Assembly (NCBI RefSeq): GCF_000682735.1
Contig: NZ_AWFD01000003.1
Location: forward strand, 1-64,000
Source of the DNA: Hyphomonas sp. CY54-11-8
GTDB lineage: Bacteria > Pseudomonadota > Alphaproteobacteria > Caulobacterales > Hyphomonadaceae
Direction: 5' to 3'
DNA: 64,000 nucleotides
In this document: positions 18,425-27,234 of the stretch, piece by piece
Numbering within the stretch: the first letter of the stretch is position 1
How the letters are laid out: each line of letters opens with the position of its first letter
Program-made: the position numbers and the translations under genes
Notes under the pieces: generated by a model
Seen by the model: only the letters and a program-made list of their open reading frames with translations
The model's database searches: none
What the model was told of the DNA's origin: nothing

Positions 18425-19561
18425 TCAGCCCGCCATCGCCTGCCAGACATGGGCGGCCAGCGTGATCGCACGCATGTCGCCCGTCGTCGTGCCTTCCATC
18501 CGGTTCATCACATAGGCGATGGTCATCCGGTTCTGCATGTCGACCAGCACGATGGAGCCGCCATAGCCGCCCCAGAACATCGACTGATCGTTCAGGGCCG
18601 GTGACAGCGGGCCGGAGAGGCCATAACCGAGCCCGAACCGGACCGGTATGCCGAGCACCATATCGGTGCCGTCTACCTGGCACTCCAGCGCCTTGCGGCA
18701 TCCGGCTTCCGACAGGAAGCGTTTGCCGTTCATCACGCCGCCATTGGCAAGGATCGACTGGACAGTCGCGACGGAGCGGGCATTGCCCGTGCCGCCCGCG
18801 GCAGGGATCTCGGCCCCGCGCCAGGCGCGTGTCCGTGTTTCCGACACGTCGACCTCCGGGTTTTCAAACGCGACGCGCTGGATTTCATTTTGCGCTGCGC
18901 CGCCAAGGCCTGCGCCCGGCGGCGGCTTCAGGTCTGCCACCCGGTGATCTTCCGAGGCCGGAAGACCGATATGGAAATCCGCGCCCAGCGGCTCGGCGAA
19001 CTCTTCCCGGAACACGGTGCCGACCGTGCGCCCGTCAATCCGCCGGATCACTTCGCCGACGAGATAGCCTTGCGTGATCGCGTGATAGCCGGAGGCTGTG
19101 CCGGGTTCCCAAAGCGGGGCCTGCGCCGCGAGCAGGCGGGTCGCCTTGTCCCAGTCATAGAGATCGTGCTTGCCCAGCGGTTCTGTCCAGCCGGAAAGGC
19201 CGGACGAATGGCTCATCAAATGGCTGACTTTCACGGCTTCCTTGCCGCTCGCTGCAAACTCCGGCCAGTACGCGGCGACCGGCGCATCGAAATCGAGCTT
19301 GCCTTGATCGGCGAGCCACAGGGCGGTCAGCGCCGTCATCGTCTTGGTCGTCGAATAGACGTTGACGATCGTGTCCTTTTCCCAGGGGCGTGTGCGTTCC
19401 TCGTCAGCCCAGCCGCCCCAGAGGTCGATTACCGGCTCGCCATCCTTGACGACGCAGAAGGACGCGCCGATGTCGGTGCCGTCATTCAGGTTTTTCTCGA
19501 ACTGTTCTCTTACGGCGGCGAACTTGTCGTCCACGATGCCGCCAACTTCCCCGTCAGCCAT
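18425..19561 (-). CDS. beta-lactamase-family serine hydrolase (family VIII esterase-like)
   Basis: This 378-residue protein has the serine beta-lactamase/penicillin-binding fold. The nucleophile motif is STTK in VYSTTKTMTAL (near 70), followed by HSSGLSGW, a Tyr motif in SGYHAITQGYLVGEVI and a C-terminal WGGYGGS strand replacing the KTG motif. That pattern suits class C-like esterases rather than true lactamases. No signal peptide is present, which also argues for an intracellular esterase. GGGAGGAATAA precedes the ATG. It is convergent with the gene at 17306. Confidence 0.85.
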   Translation of the reverse strand: MADGEVGGIVDDKFAAVREQFEKNLNDGTDIGASFCVVKDGEPVIDLWGGWADEERTRPWEKDTIVNVYSTTKTMTALTALWLADQGKLDFDAPVAAYWPEFAASGKEAVKVSHLMSHSSGLSGWTEPLGKHDLYDWDKATRLLAAQAPLWEPGTASGYHAITQGYLVGEVIRRIDGRTVGTVFREEFAEPLGADFHIGLPASEDHRVADLKPPPGAGLGGAAQNEIQRVAFENPEVDVSETRTRAWRGAEIPAAGGTGNARSVATVQSILANGGVMNGKRFLSEAGCRKALECQVDGTDMVLGIPVRFGLGYGLSGPLSPALNDQSMFWGGYGGSIVLVDMQNRMTIAYVMNRMEGTTTGDMRAITLAAHVWQAMAG

Positions 19562-19643
19562 TTATTCCTCCCGGTTTTTAGCCTGTTTTTCCCGGGAGGG
19601 TAGCGGTGCAGCCGGGCCGCGGCAATCGATTGATCGGGCCGGC

Positions 19644-20312
19644 CTAGTGTTTTCCTGAAAGACCGTAGAGGAACATGCAGACGGCCCGGTCCACGCTGGT
19701 GCGGACGTCGTCTTCCGTCGGGCGCACATTGGCGTCCAGCAGCGCGCGGCTTTGCAGCGGCGAGCGGACCATGTCGAGGAAGAGCGAGCCCAGCGTCTCA
19801 TACTGGTCCGATTGCGGAATTTCCCCGGCATCGGCCCGGTCCTGCAGGTAAGCAGCGAGGCCTGCGCGCACCTTGTTGGGGCCGAGCTTCATGAAGGTCG
19901 CGGCGATGTCGGGATACTTCTTCGCCATGCCGACAATCAGGCGGTAGAGCTCCAGAGAATTGGGCTGGACCAGCTTGCCGGCAAACTGCTCGCCGATGCG
20001 GCGCAGGCCTTCCTCCACCGGCGTGTGCGCCTGAAGTTCGACTTCCAGCGTGGCGGTCACTTCCATCATGCGGGTTTCCAGCATGGCCAGGAAGATGCCT
20101 TCCTTGTCACCGAACTGGGAATACAGCGTCGCGAGAGAACCGCCGGCCCGCCGGACAATTTCCGACATGTTGGCGGCTTCAAAGCCTTGTTCCAGAAAGA
20201 CTTCCTGGGCTGCTTCAAGAAAAGCGGCGCGCCGGATTTCGGCGCGCGATGCCCCTTCGGGCGCCTTGATGGCGGCTGGGGCGGAGGCTTTGGGCTTCTG
20301 AATACTGTTCAT
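19644..20312 (-). CDS. TetR/AcrR-family repressor of the efflux operon
   Basis: This 222-residue regulator has an N-terminal helix-turn-helix (FLEQGFEAANMSEIVRRAGGSLATLYSQFGDKEGIF, about 38-75 in parts) typical of TetR proteins, and an all-helical ligand-binding C-terminal domain. A roughly 20-residue Ala/Lys/Pro-rich extension precedes the DNA-binding domain. It is divergent from an EmrA/EmrB-type pump. Two identical-architecture palindromes lie between the two starts, so it most likely represses both itself and the pump and is released by a pump substrate. Confidence 0.9.
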   Translation of the reverse strand: MNSIQKPKASAPAAIKAPEGASRAEIRRAAFLEAAQEVFLEQGFEAANMSEIVRRAGGSLATLYSQFGDKEGIFLAMLETRMMEVTATLEVELQAHTPVEEGLRRIGEQFAGKLVQPNSLELYRLIVGMAKKYPDIAATFMKLGPNKVRAGLAAYLQDRADAGEIPQSDQYETLGSLFLDMVRSPLQSRALLDANVRPTEDDVRTSVDRAVCMFLYGLSGKH

Positions 20313-20325
20313 GGGTTGATTTTGG

Positions 20326-20341
20326 TGTAACGCGGATTACA
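20326..20341. promoter_or_regulatory. TetR operator 1
   Basis: TGTAACGCGGATTACA has the form TGTAA-N6-TTACA, a palindrome with conserved 5-base arms. It begins 14 bases upstream of the tetR-family start and is repeated in the same architecture 26 bases away. Confidence 0.7.
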
Positions 20342-20351
20342 TTGCAAGCGA

Positions 20352-20367
20352 TGTAACCAGAATTACA
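20352..20367. promoter_or_regulatory. TetR operator 2
   Basis: TGTAACCAGAATTACA is the second TGTAA-N6-TTACA site, 26 bases centre to centre from the first and about 52 bases before the efflux adaptor start. Two matching sites in one 106-base divergent promoter make a shared regulator very likely. Confidence 0.7.
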
Positions 20368-20418
20368 CATTTTGGGTCTACCACCGGGATCCAGAACCAA
20401 TACCGCGGAACTCCTCCC

Positions 20419-21720
20419 ATGGCCGTACAACCCTTCAAGCGTGACACCTCCCAGCCCGCTGCCGTTCCTCCTGCGGCGCGGGCACCCAACCAGGCCGAAA
20501 CCCCTGCGGCCAAGATGCCGGACCGCGCCCCTGAGAACGATGCCCCCGTTCAGCGCGCCCCTTCGCCCGAAGGGCAGGGCCTGGTTGCCCGTTTCAAGGC
20601 AGACCCCCGGAAATACATCCTTTCCGGCGCGGGCCTGCTGCTCGCTCTGTTCGTTGGATACCAGGGCATTCACTGGCTGGTTGCAGGCCGGTATGAAATC
20701 ACCACGGACAACGCCTACATCCGCGCCGATATCGCGACGATCTCTCCGAAAGTGCAGGGCTATGTCGAACAGGTCCATGTGACGGACAACCAGACTGTGA
20801 AGGCCGGTGACCTTCTGGTGACGCTGGAAGTGGCCGATTATGCGACCCGCGTGTCGGAAGCGGCCGCTGCATTCCAGCAGGCTGTCGCCGCGCAGACGCA
20901 GGCCCGCGCCGGTGTCGCCGCTGCTGAAGCGAACCTGCAGACGGCCGCCGCCCAGATCTCGGCCCAGCGCGACCGTCTTGCCCAGTCAAAGGCCAGCACT
21001 GCCGCGGCCGAGGCAGATGCCACGCTCGCCACGCATGACCTTGAGCGGTATACGGAGCTTGCCGGGAAAGGACATTACCCGAAGGCGAGCCTTGATGCGG
21101 CCGCAACCAAGGCACAGGCCGCGAAGGCAACGCTGGACCAGTCGAAAGCCGGTATCACCACCGCGCAAAGCGAACTGAGCGTTGCGCAGGCAAATTACCA
21201 CCGCGCCGAGGAAGACCTTGAATCCGCCAAGGCTGCTGTTGCCGGCGCTGAAGCCCAGGTCGAAGCGGCGCAGGCCCGTGTGGATGCGGCGAAGCTCGAT
21301 GCGACCCGCACCGAGCTGCGCGCCCCCTTTGACGGCGTCGTCGCCAACCGCGTCGTCGCGGCAGGGCAATTGCTGAACCCTGGCCAGCAGACCATGTCGA
21401 TCGTGCCGGTGTCCGAGGCCTATATCATTGCCAACTTCAAGGAAACGCAGGTCGAGCGCATGCGGCCCGGCCAGGAAGTCGACATCCATGTCGACGCGTA
21501 TCCGGACATGAAAGTGACCGGTACGCTGGATTCCATCGCGCCTGCGACCGGCGGCCAGTTCAGCCTGATCCCGATGGACACGGCGACCGGCAACTTCACG
21601 AAAATCGTCCAGCGCGTGCCCGTGCGGGTGAAGATTTCGGATGAGGCACTGGCCTCCGGTCTGATGCGCCCCGGCCTTTCAGTTGAAGCGACCGTGATCG
21701 CGAAGGGGGTGGACGGCTAA
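20419..21720 (+). CDS. EmrA/HlyD-family efflux adaptor
   Basis: This 433-residue membrane fusion protein has a Pro/Ala-rich cytoplasmic N-terminus and a single membrane helix (about 73-92). A lipoyl-like half motif follows (ISPKVQGYVEQVHVTDNQTVKAGDLL, in part), then a long Ala/Glu/Gln-rich coiled-coil hairpin (about 155-290) and the returning lipoyl half (RAPFDGVVANRVVAAGQ). It would bridge the inner-membrane pump EmrB to an outer-membrane channel; no TolC-like gene is in the window. It lies 27 bases before the pump gene. Confidence 0.93.
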   Translation: MAVQPFKRDTSQPAAVPPAARAPNQAETPAAKMPDRAPENDAPVQRAPSPEGQGLVARFKADPRKYILSGAGLLLALFVGYQGIHWLVAGRYEITTDNAYIRADIATISPKVQGYVEQVHVTDNQTVKAGDLLVTLEVADYATRVSEAAAAFQQAVAAQTQARAGVAAAEANLQTAAAQISAQRDRLAQSKASTAAAEADATLATHDLERYTELAGKGHYPKASLDAAATKAQAAKATLDQSKAGITTAQSELSVAQANYHRAEEDLESAKAAVAGAEAQVEAAQARVDAAKLDATRTELRAPFDGVVANRVVAAGQLLNPGQQTMSIVPVSEAYIIANFKETQVERMRPGQEVDIHVDAYPDMKVTGTLDSIAPATGGQFSLIPMDTATGNFTKIVQRVPVRVKISDEALASGLMRPGLSVEATVIAKGVDG

Positions 21721-21747
21721 GCCGCCCAGCCTTGCGCGAGGTTCGCC

Positions 21748-23307
21748 ATGGTCAACGCAATCCGGCAAAAGACATCGTCAGAGCTCGCACTCAACATCGG
21801 CTTTTTTGCGATGGTGATCGGGATGTTCATGGCGATCCTGGACATCCAGATCGTCGCGAGCTCCATCCGCCAGATCCAGGCCGGCGTGTCTGCCAGCCAG
21901 GAAGAGATCGCATGGATCCAGACCGGCTATCTGGTGGCCGAAGTCGTCGGCATTCCTCTGTCGGGCTTTCTCAACCGGGCCTTCGGTATACGGAAACTGT
22001 TCATGATGTCAGCGGCGGGCTTCGTCGTTTCCAGTATACTGTGCGCCGTCTCATGGGATCTCGACTCCCTGATCTTCTTCCGCATCATCCAGGGCTTCGC
22101 CGGTGCGGCCATGGTGCCGACCACGATGGCGGCCAGCTTCACGCTGTTTCCCGCCGGCCGGTCCATGACCCAACAGGTGATGATCGGCATGGTGGCAACG
22201 CTTGCTCCCTCCATCGGCCCGACGCTTGGCGGCTGGATCACCCAGCACATGTCGTGGCACTGGCTGTTCCTCATCAACATCGTGCCGGGCATTGCTGCGA
22301 TCACGCTCGTCTTCCTCTTCATTCCGAAACAGAAAGGGGAGATCGCGCTGCTGCGCCGCCTCGATGTGACGGCGCTGATCACGATGGCGCTGTTCCTCGG
22401 CCTGTTCGAATGGATCATCGATGAAGGCCCGGGCGACAGCTGGTTTCAGAGCTCGGCCATTGTGAAGGCCTCCATCGTCTGCGCGATTGCGGCGGCCATC
22501 TTCTTCCGCCGCGCGCTGACGTCACCTGTTCCTCTGGTGGATTTGCGCGTGTTCCAGGACCGGAACTTTGCCTCGGGCGCGATCATCGCCTCCGTCATGG
22601 GCTTTGGGCTTTATGGTTCTGTTTTCCTGTTGCCGCTCTATCTGGGGCAGGTGCGGGGATACTCGTCCCTCCAGATCGGTGAGGTGATGAGTGTCGCCGG
22701 TTTCGCTATGTTCATCGGCGGGCCGATCGCCGGGGCGATGACCAAGCGCTATGATCCGCGCTTTGTCGTGGCTGTCGGCCTGACGCTGGCCGCCATCGGC
22801 ACATGGCTGAACGGGCATCTGACGGCCCAGTCCGGCTTCCACGAATTGTTCTGGCCACAGGCCCTGCGGGGCGCGGGCCTGATCCTTACCATGGTGCCGA
22901 CCACGAACCTGGCGCTCGGCACGCTGCCGCCGGAACGGGTGGCCAACGCGTCGGGCCTGTTCACGGTCTGCCGGAACCTTGGCGGGGCCATCGGCATCGC
23001 GATCCTGACGACGATGATGATCAGCTTCAACCAGATGCACGAACAGCAGATTGCGAGCGGCATGTCGCTCGCCCGTCCGGAAGTGCAATCCTTCCTGTCG
23101 AACATGACAGCCCAGATGCAGGCCGCCGGTGTGACGGATCCGGAAGGCACGGCACTGGCGCAATTGGTCTACCGTACAAAGATGGAAGCGGCGGTGATGA
23201 CCTACAACAACCTCTTCCTGACCATGTCGATGTCGTTCGCCCTGGTCCTGATGGCGGTCATGCTGCTGGACAAGCCGAAAGGCCCGGCACCTGCAGCGGC
23301 GCACTAG
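21748..23307 (+). CDS. DHA2-family drug efflux transporter (EmrB-like)
   Basis: This 519-residue major-facilitator protein has about 14 membrane helices, the DHA2 topology of EmrB/QacA. Motifs include DIQIVASSIRQIQAG at helix 1, WIQTGYLVAEVVGIPLSGFL, the antiporter motif C region (GPTLGGWITQH) and RRLDVT in the central loop. It would export hydrophobic compounds in exchange for protons, with the upstream adaptor. Its TAG stop shares the CTAG at 23304-23307 with the convergent epimerase gene, leaving no room for a terminator between them. Confidence 0.95.
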   Translation: MVNAIRQKTSSELALNIGFFAMVIGMFMAILDIQIVASSIRQIQAGVSASQEEIAWIQTGYLVAEVVGIPLSGFLNRAFGIRKLFMMSAAGFVVSSILCAVSWDLDSLIFFRIIQGFAGAAMVPTTMAASFTLFPAGRSMTQQVMIGMVATLAPSIGPTLGGWITQHMSWHWLFLINIVPGIAAITLVFLFIPKQKGEIALLRRLDVTALITMALFLGLFEWIIDEGPGDSWFQSSAIVKASIVCAIAAAIFFRRALTSPVPLVDLRVFQDRNFASGAIIASVMGFGLYGSVFLLPLYLGQVRGYSSLQIGEVMSVAGFAMFIGGPIAGAMTKRYDPRFVVAVGLTLAAIGTWLNGHLTAQSGFHELFWPQALRGAGLILTMVPTTNLALGTLPPERVANASGLFTVCRNLGGAIGIAILTTMMISFNQMHEQQIASGMSLARPEVQSFLSNMTAQMQAAGVTDPEGTALAQLVYRTKMEAAVMTYNNLFLTMSMSFALVLMAVMLLDKPKGPAPAAAH

Positions 23308-24287
23308 CCCCAAAGGTCCGGCGAGGGCGGGGCGACCATGCCGTCCGAATATTGCAGGCCGTGCGGCACGTCCTCAGCGAGCCAGAGCGGGCCATCGACA
23401 TCCATCAGGTCGGCGAGGCCGGCCAGCAGCAAGGCCGGGGCCATGGAGATGGATCCGGCCACCATGCAGCCGACCATGACGCCAAGGCCGAGCGCGCGGG
23501 CTTCCCGCACGGTGGCGAGCGCTTCGGTCAGGCCGCCTGTCTTGTCGAGCTTCACGTTGACCGCGTCATAGCGGCGGGCGAGATCCTGCAACTCGGCCCG
23601 TGTGTGGGCGCTTTCGTCGGCGCAGATCGCGACCGGGCCGGGACGGTTGAGCAATGCGTCGTCCGCGCCGGCAGGGAAGGGTTGTTCTATCAGCACGACG
23701 CCGAGCGCAGCGGCGGCTTTCGAGATCGCGGGCAGCTCGTTCGGATTGAGGCCCTCATTCGCATCGACGATCAGGCGCGCGTCCGGACGCGCAGCGTGGA
23801 CGGCCTCGATCCGGCCAAGATCGCCCGGCCCGCCGAGCTTCAGTTTGAGCAGGCGCCCTTGCGTCGACTTTGCAGCGGCGGCCATGGCGTCTGGTGTATC
23901 GAGGCTGACAGTGACGGCAGTCTCGACGGGCTTCGGTTCCGGAAGGCCGGCGAGCTGCCAGACAGGCGTGCCGCTCAGCTTCGCTTCAAGGTCCCACATT
24001 GCACAATCCACCGCGCAGCGGGCCGCGCCGGGGGGCATGAGGGATTGCAGGTCATCGCGGCTGAGACCGGATTCGATTTCAGTACGGGCGTTTTCGATGG
24101 CGGCAGTGACGCTGGTGGTGGTTTCGCCATAGCGGGCATAGGGCACGCTTTCGCCGCGGCCGGTGGCGCCGTTCTCCGTGAGGGTGACGCGAATTGTCTC
24201 CGCGCTGGTCTTGGCGCCGCGCGAAATGGTAAATGCCGACTTCAGGGGCGAGGAAATCGCTGAAATTTCAAGGTTTCGATTGCCCAT
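23304..24287 (-). CDS. dipeptide epimerase (L-Ala-D/L-Glu epimerase type), enolase superfamily
   Basis: This 327-residue enolase-superfamily enzyme has the catalytic lysine motif KLKLGG (K148, K150), metal ligands D175 (IVDANEG), E201 (IEQPFP) and D224 (CADES), and the second catalytic lysine in NVKLDKTGG (K246). The C-terminal DVDGP motif is typical of dipeptide epimerases that bind the substrate amino group. It probably recycles murein peptides by epimerising L-Ala-D-Glu. The ATG at 24287 has AGGA upstream; an earlier in-frame start at 24314 lacks support. It is divergent from the Mla operon. Confidence 0.88.
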   Translation of the reverse strand: MGNRNLEISAISSPLKSAFTISRGAKTSAETIRVTLTENGATGRGESVPYARYGETTTSVTAAIENARTEIESGLSRDDLQSLMPPGAARCAVDCAMWDLEAKLSGTPVWQLAGLPEPKPVETAVTVSLDTPDAMAAAAKSTQGRLLKLKLGGPGDLGRIEAVHAARPDARLIVDANEGLNPNELPAISKAAAALGVVLIEQPFPAGADDALLNRPGPVAICADESAHTRAELQDLARRYDAVNVKLDKTGGLTEALATVREARALGLGVMVGCMVAGSISMAPALLLAGLADLMDVDGPLWLAEDVPHGLQYSDGMVAPPSPDLWG

Positions 24288-24318
24288 GTCCGATCCTGAA
24301 CGATAAAATTTCACCGAT

Positions 24319-24342
24319 CATGCTTCGCTGTCCTTAAGCATG
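24319..24342. promoter_or_regulatory. inverted repeat in the epimerase/mlaE divergent promoter
   Basis: CATGCTT (24319-24325) and AAGCATG (24336-24342) form a perfect 7-base inverted repeat around a 10-base spacer, between two divergent starts. It is followed by TTTT on the plus strand. It may be an operator or a transcript hairpin; no regulator is encoded next to it. Confidence 0.35.
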
Positions 24343-24374
24343 TTTTGCTAGTGTTGGAAGGCTAGTTGCCAGAG

Positions 24375-25496
24375 ATGACAGTCACAACGGCCCCCGGTTT
24401 CGCGCTCGAAGAGAGCGGCGAACGTGCCACCCTCCGTCTGACGGGGGACTGGACGATCATGACCATTCACGAGCTGGATGATGACCTGGCCGGACTAAAG
24501 CATGATCATCCCGTGCTTGTGGATGTCTCCGGACTGACCCGGATCGACACCGCCGGGGCCTTCCTGATCGACCGCACGCTGCGCGCCGCGCCGGAAGGCT
24601 CAGGTCTCACCGGCACGAATGATGTCGCCCGCCACCTGATCGATCAGGTCCACGCCGTCTCTGATCCGGTGCCGCCGGCGAAGGCGCCGGACCATGGCTT
24701 CCTCGCTCTGCTGGAGCGGACGGGCCGCGGCTTTGTCGGCGTCATGTCGGAAATTTTCCAGACGCTCGCCTTTCTCGGCGAAACGATCGTGACGACGATC
24801 CGTCTCCTCATGCAGCCCTGGAAGCTGCGCTGGACGTCCATCGTCGCGGTGATGGAGGAGGCGGGCCTCGATGCGATGCCGATCATTGCCTTCCTGTCTT
24901 TCTTTGTCGGCATGGTCGTCGCCTATATCGGCGCGACGACGCTCCGAGATTTCGATCTCGAGATCTACACGGTCGAGCTGATCGGCTATTCGATGCTGCG
25001 TGAATTTGGCGTGGTGCTGACCGGTATCGTGCTGGCGGGGCGGACGAACTCGTCCTTCACCGCGCAGATCGGCACGATGAAGATGCGCCAGGAAATCGAC
25101 GCCATGCAGACGCTTGGCCTGAAACCGATGGACATTCTCGTCGCACCGCGCATCATCGCGTTGTTGCTGATGACGCCCGCGCTGACCTTCGTGGCCACGC
25201 TGGCCGGGATCGCCGGCGGTGTCGTGGTCGGCTGGTCGTCGCTGGACATCAATCCCGGCGTCTTCCTTGACCGCCTGCGCAATGCCGTGCCGCTGCAGCA
25301 TTTCTGGGTCGGCCTGTCCAAGGCGCCGGTCTTCGGATTTGTCGTGACACTGATTGCTTGCCGCCAGGGCCTGAATGTCGGCGGCAGCGTCCAGTCGCTC
25401 GGCAATTCGACCACGACCTCCGTGGTGCAGGGCCTGTTTGCCGTCATCGTCCTCGATGCAATCTTTGCCATTCTCTATATGGAGCTTGGCATATGA
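24375..25496 (+). CDS. mlaE: MlaE-family lipid-transport permease with N-terminal STAS domain
   Basis: This 373-residue protein has an N-terminal STAS/MlaB-like domain (about 1-95, with VDVSGLTRIDTAGAFL) fused to an MlaE permease domain. The latter has the family's LREFGVVLTGIVLAGRTNSSFTAQIGTMKMRQEIDA region and five or so membrane helices. It forms the inner-membrane channel for phospholipid transport to or from the outer membrane. The fused STAS domain replaces the separate MlaB of enterobacteria. The ATG at 24375 is chosen, but an in-frame TTG at 24366 has closer ribosome-binding spacing. Its stop overlaps the ATPase start (ATGA). Confidence 0.92.
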   Translation: MTVTTAPGFALEESGERATLRLTGDWTIMTIHELDDDLAGLKHDHPVLVDVSGLTRIDTAGAFLIDRTLRAAPEGSGLTGTNDVARHLIDQVHAVSDPVPPAKAPDHGFLALLERTGRGFVGVMSEIFQTLAFLGETIVTTIRLLMQPWKLRWTSIVAVMEEAGLDAMPIIAFLSFFVGMVVAYIGATTLRDFDLEIYTVELIGYSMLREFGVVLTGIVLAGRTNSSFTAQIGTMKMRQEIDAMQTLGLKPMDILVAPRIIALLLMTPALTFVATLAGIAGGVVVGWSSLDINPGVFLDRLRNAVPLQHFWVGLSKAPVFGFVVTLIACRQGLNVGGSVQSLGNSTTTSVVQGLFAVIVLDAIFAILYMELGI

Positions 25497-26257
25497 CGGA
25501 CGACATCATCATCCGCATCCGTGACCTGAAGACAGCCTATGGCACGCATGTCGTACACGAGCATCTGGACCTCGACATCCGCCGGGGCGAGATCATCGGC
25601 ATTATCGGCCCGTCGGGCTGCGGCAAGTCTGTCCTGTTGCGCGCCATCACAGGGCTCAAGGAATTCGATACCGGCAGTATCGAAGTGTTCGGCGAGCGGC
25701 TGGAAACGCTTGATGAGGTCGAGCGGGCCGAGGTCGAGCAGCGCTGGGGCGTCATGTTCCAGGATGGCGCATTGTTCTCGAATCTCACCGTGCGGGAGAA
25801 TGTCGAAGTTCCGATGAAGGAGCACACGCAGCTGGAGCCGGTGCTGCGCCACCAGCTGGCCGATATGAAGATCCGCATGGCGGGCCTCAGCGCCGAGGCG
25901 AGCCCGAAATACCCGTCAGACCTTTCCGGCGGCATGCGCAAGCGCGCGGCACTGGCGCGGGCGTTGGCGCTGGATCCGGAACTTCTGTTCCTGGACGAGC
26001 CGACCGCCGGCCTCGACCCGATTACCGCGGAAAAATTCGATGCCCTGATCCGCAGCCTGCAACAGGCATTGGGGCTCACCGTCTTCCTTGTCACGCATGA
26101 TGTGGATACGCTGCATGCGACCTGCGACCGGATCGCCGTGCTTGGAGAGAAACACGTGCTGGCAGTCGGCACGATCGAAGAATTGCGTGCGTTCGATCAT
26201 CCGTGGGTGCAGGAATATTTCTGCGGCCCACGCGGACGCGCGGCAACGGGACACTAG
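25493..26257 (+). CDS. mlaF: Mla ABC transporter ATP-binding protein
   Basis: This 254-residue ABC ATPase has Walker A GPSGCGKS (about 43-50), Q-loop in MFQDGALFSNLTV, signature LSGGMRKRAALARAL, Walker B LLFLDEPTAGLDP and switch His in LVTHDVDT. The SGGMRKR signature is typical of MlaF-type ATPases. It powers lipid movement through MlaE. The start ATG at 25493 overlaps the mlaE stop by four bases, which fixes it. Confidence 0.95.
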   Translation: MTDDIIIRIRDLKTAYGTHVVHEHLDLDIRRGEIIGIIGPSGCGKSVLLRAITGLKEFDTGSIEVFGERLETLDEVERAEVEQRWGVMFQDGALFSNLTVRENVEVPMKEHTQLEPVLRHQLADMKIRMAGLSAEASPKYPSDLSGGMRKRAALARALALDPELLFLDEPTAGLDPITAEKFDALIRSLQQALGLTVFLVTHDVDTLHATCDRIAVLGEKHVLAVGTIEELRAFDHPWVQEYFCGPRGRAATGH

Positions 26258-26274
26258 AAAGGGGGCCCGGACCG

Positions 26275-27234
26275 ATGGAAACGCGAGCGAATTATGCCGT
26301 CATCGGCGCTTTCGTCATTGTTGCAACGATGGCCGTTGCCGCTTTTGTGCTGTGGCTCGGCCAGTCCCAGTTCCAGCGGGACTACAAAGCGTACGACATT
26401 GTCTTCGAAGGCCCGGTATCCCTCGAGGACGGATCGGCCGTGCGTTATATCGGGATCAAGGTGGGCGAAGTTTCGACCGTCCGTATCGACCGCGCCGACC
26501 CGTCCAAAGTGCGCGCCCGTATCCGGATCGACCGCGAAACACCAGTCAAAACGGATTCCACTGCTTCGATCCAGCTCGCCGGGATCACAGGCGTGACCTT
26601 CGTCCAGATCAGTGCAGGCTCTCCGACGGCGCGGCTGCTGGAGGCAAAGCCGGGTGAGCCCGTGCCGGTGATCCGGGCAGAGAGAACCCAGCTCGACCAG
26701 ATCGTTGCGGGTGGCGCGCAGGTGCTGGGCCAGGCCAATGACACGATGGAGCGGGTGAAGAAGCTGCTGACGGACGAGAATGTCGAGTCGATCAGCGCCT
26801 CGCTGAAGAATATCGAGACCATCACTACGAAGCTCGCCGCAGATGACGGCCTGATCGACCAGGCCACCGGCACGATGAAAGACCTTTCCCGTGCCAGCAA
26901 CGAGTTCGCAACGGCCTCCGAGGCGGCTGCGGAGTTCAGCACGAATGCCAATGAAGAGCTCGCCGGCCTTTCCGGACAGCTCGACGAATTGCTGGCCGAG
27001 GTGGGCAAGGTGGTCGCCTCAGCCGATGCCGTGATGGTGCAGGGCGGCGACACAGTGCGCGTGGTCAATACCCTGCTGGAAGGTCCGGCCACCGGCGTGG
27101 TGGAAGACTCCCGTCTGGCGGCGCAGGACCTCCGCATCCTGATCAGCCGGATGGACCGGCTGACCCGCGAATTCGAACAGAACCCGCAAAGCATGCTTGT
27201 CGGGGAACCGGTTCCCTATGAGGACAAACGCTGA
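26275..27234 (+). CDS. mlaD: MlaD-type MCE-domain lipid-binding protein
   Basis: This 319-residue protein has an N-terminal membrane anchor (about 8-28), then one MCE domain (about 40-118; VSLEDGSAVRYIGIKVGEV) and a long helical C-terminal region (about 135-300) with repeated Ala/Glu/Ser segments. MCE proteins form periplasmic hexameric rings that carry phospholipids. The extended helical tail is longer than in E. coli MlaD and could form a tunnel, as in other MCE proteins. The ATG at 26275 follows AGAAAGGGGG. Confidence 0.92.
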   Translation: METRANYAVIGAFVIVATMAVAAFVLWLGQSQFQRDYKAYDIVFEGPVSLEDGSAVRYIGIKVGEVSTVRIDRADPSKVRARIRIDRETPVKTDSTASIQLAGITGVTFVQISAGSPTARLLEAKPGEPVPVIRAERTQLDQIVAGGAQVLGQANDTMERVKKLLTDENVESISASLKNIETITTKLAADDGLIDQATGTMKDLSRASNEFATASEAAAEFSTNANEELAGLSGQLDELLAEVGKVVASADAVMVQGGDTVRVVNTLLEGPATGVVEDSRLAAQDLRILISRMDRLTREFEQNPQSMLVGEPVPYEDKR

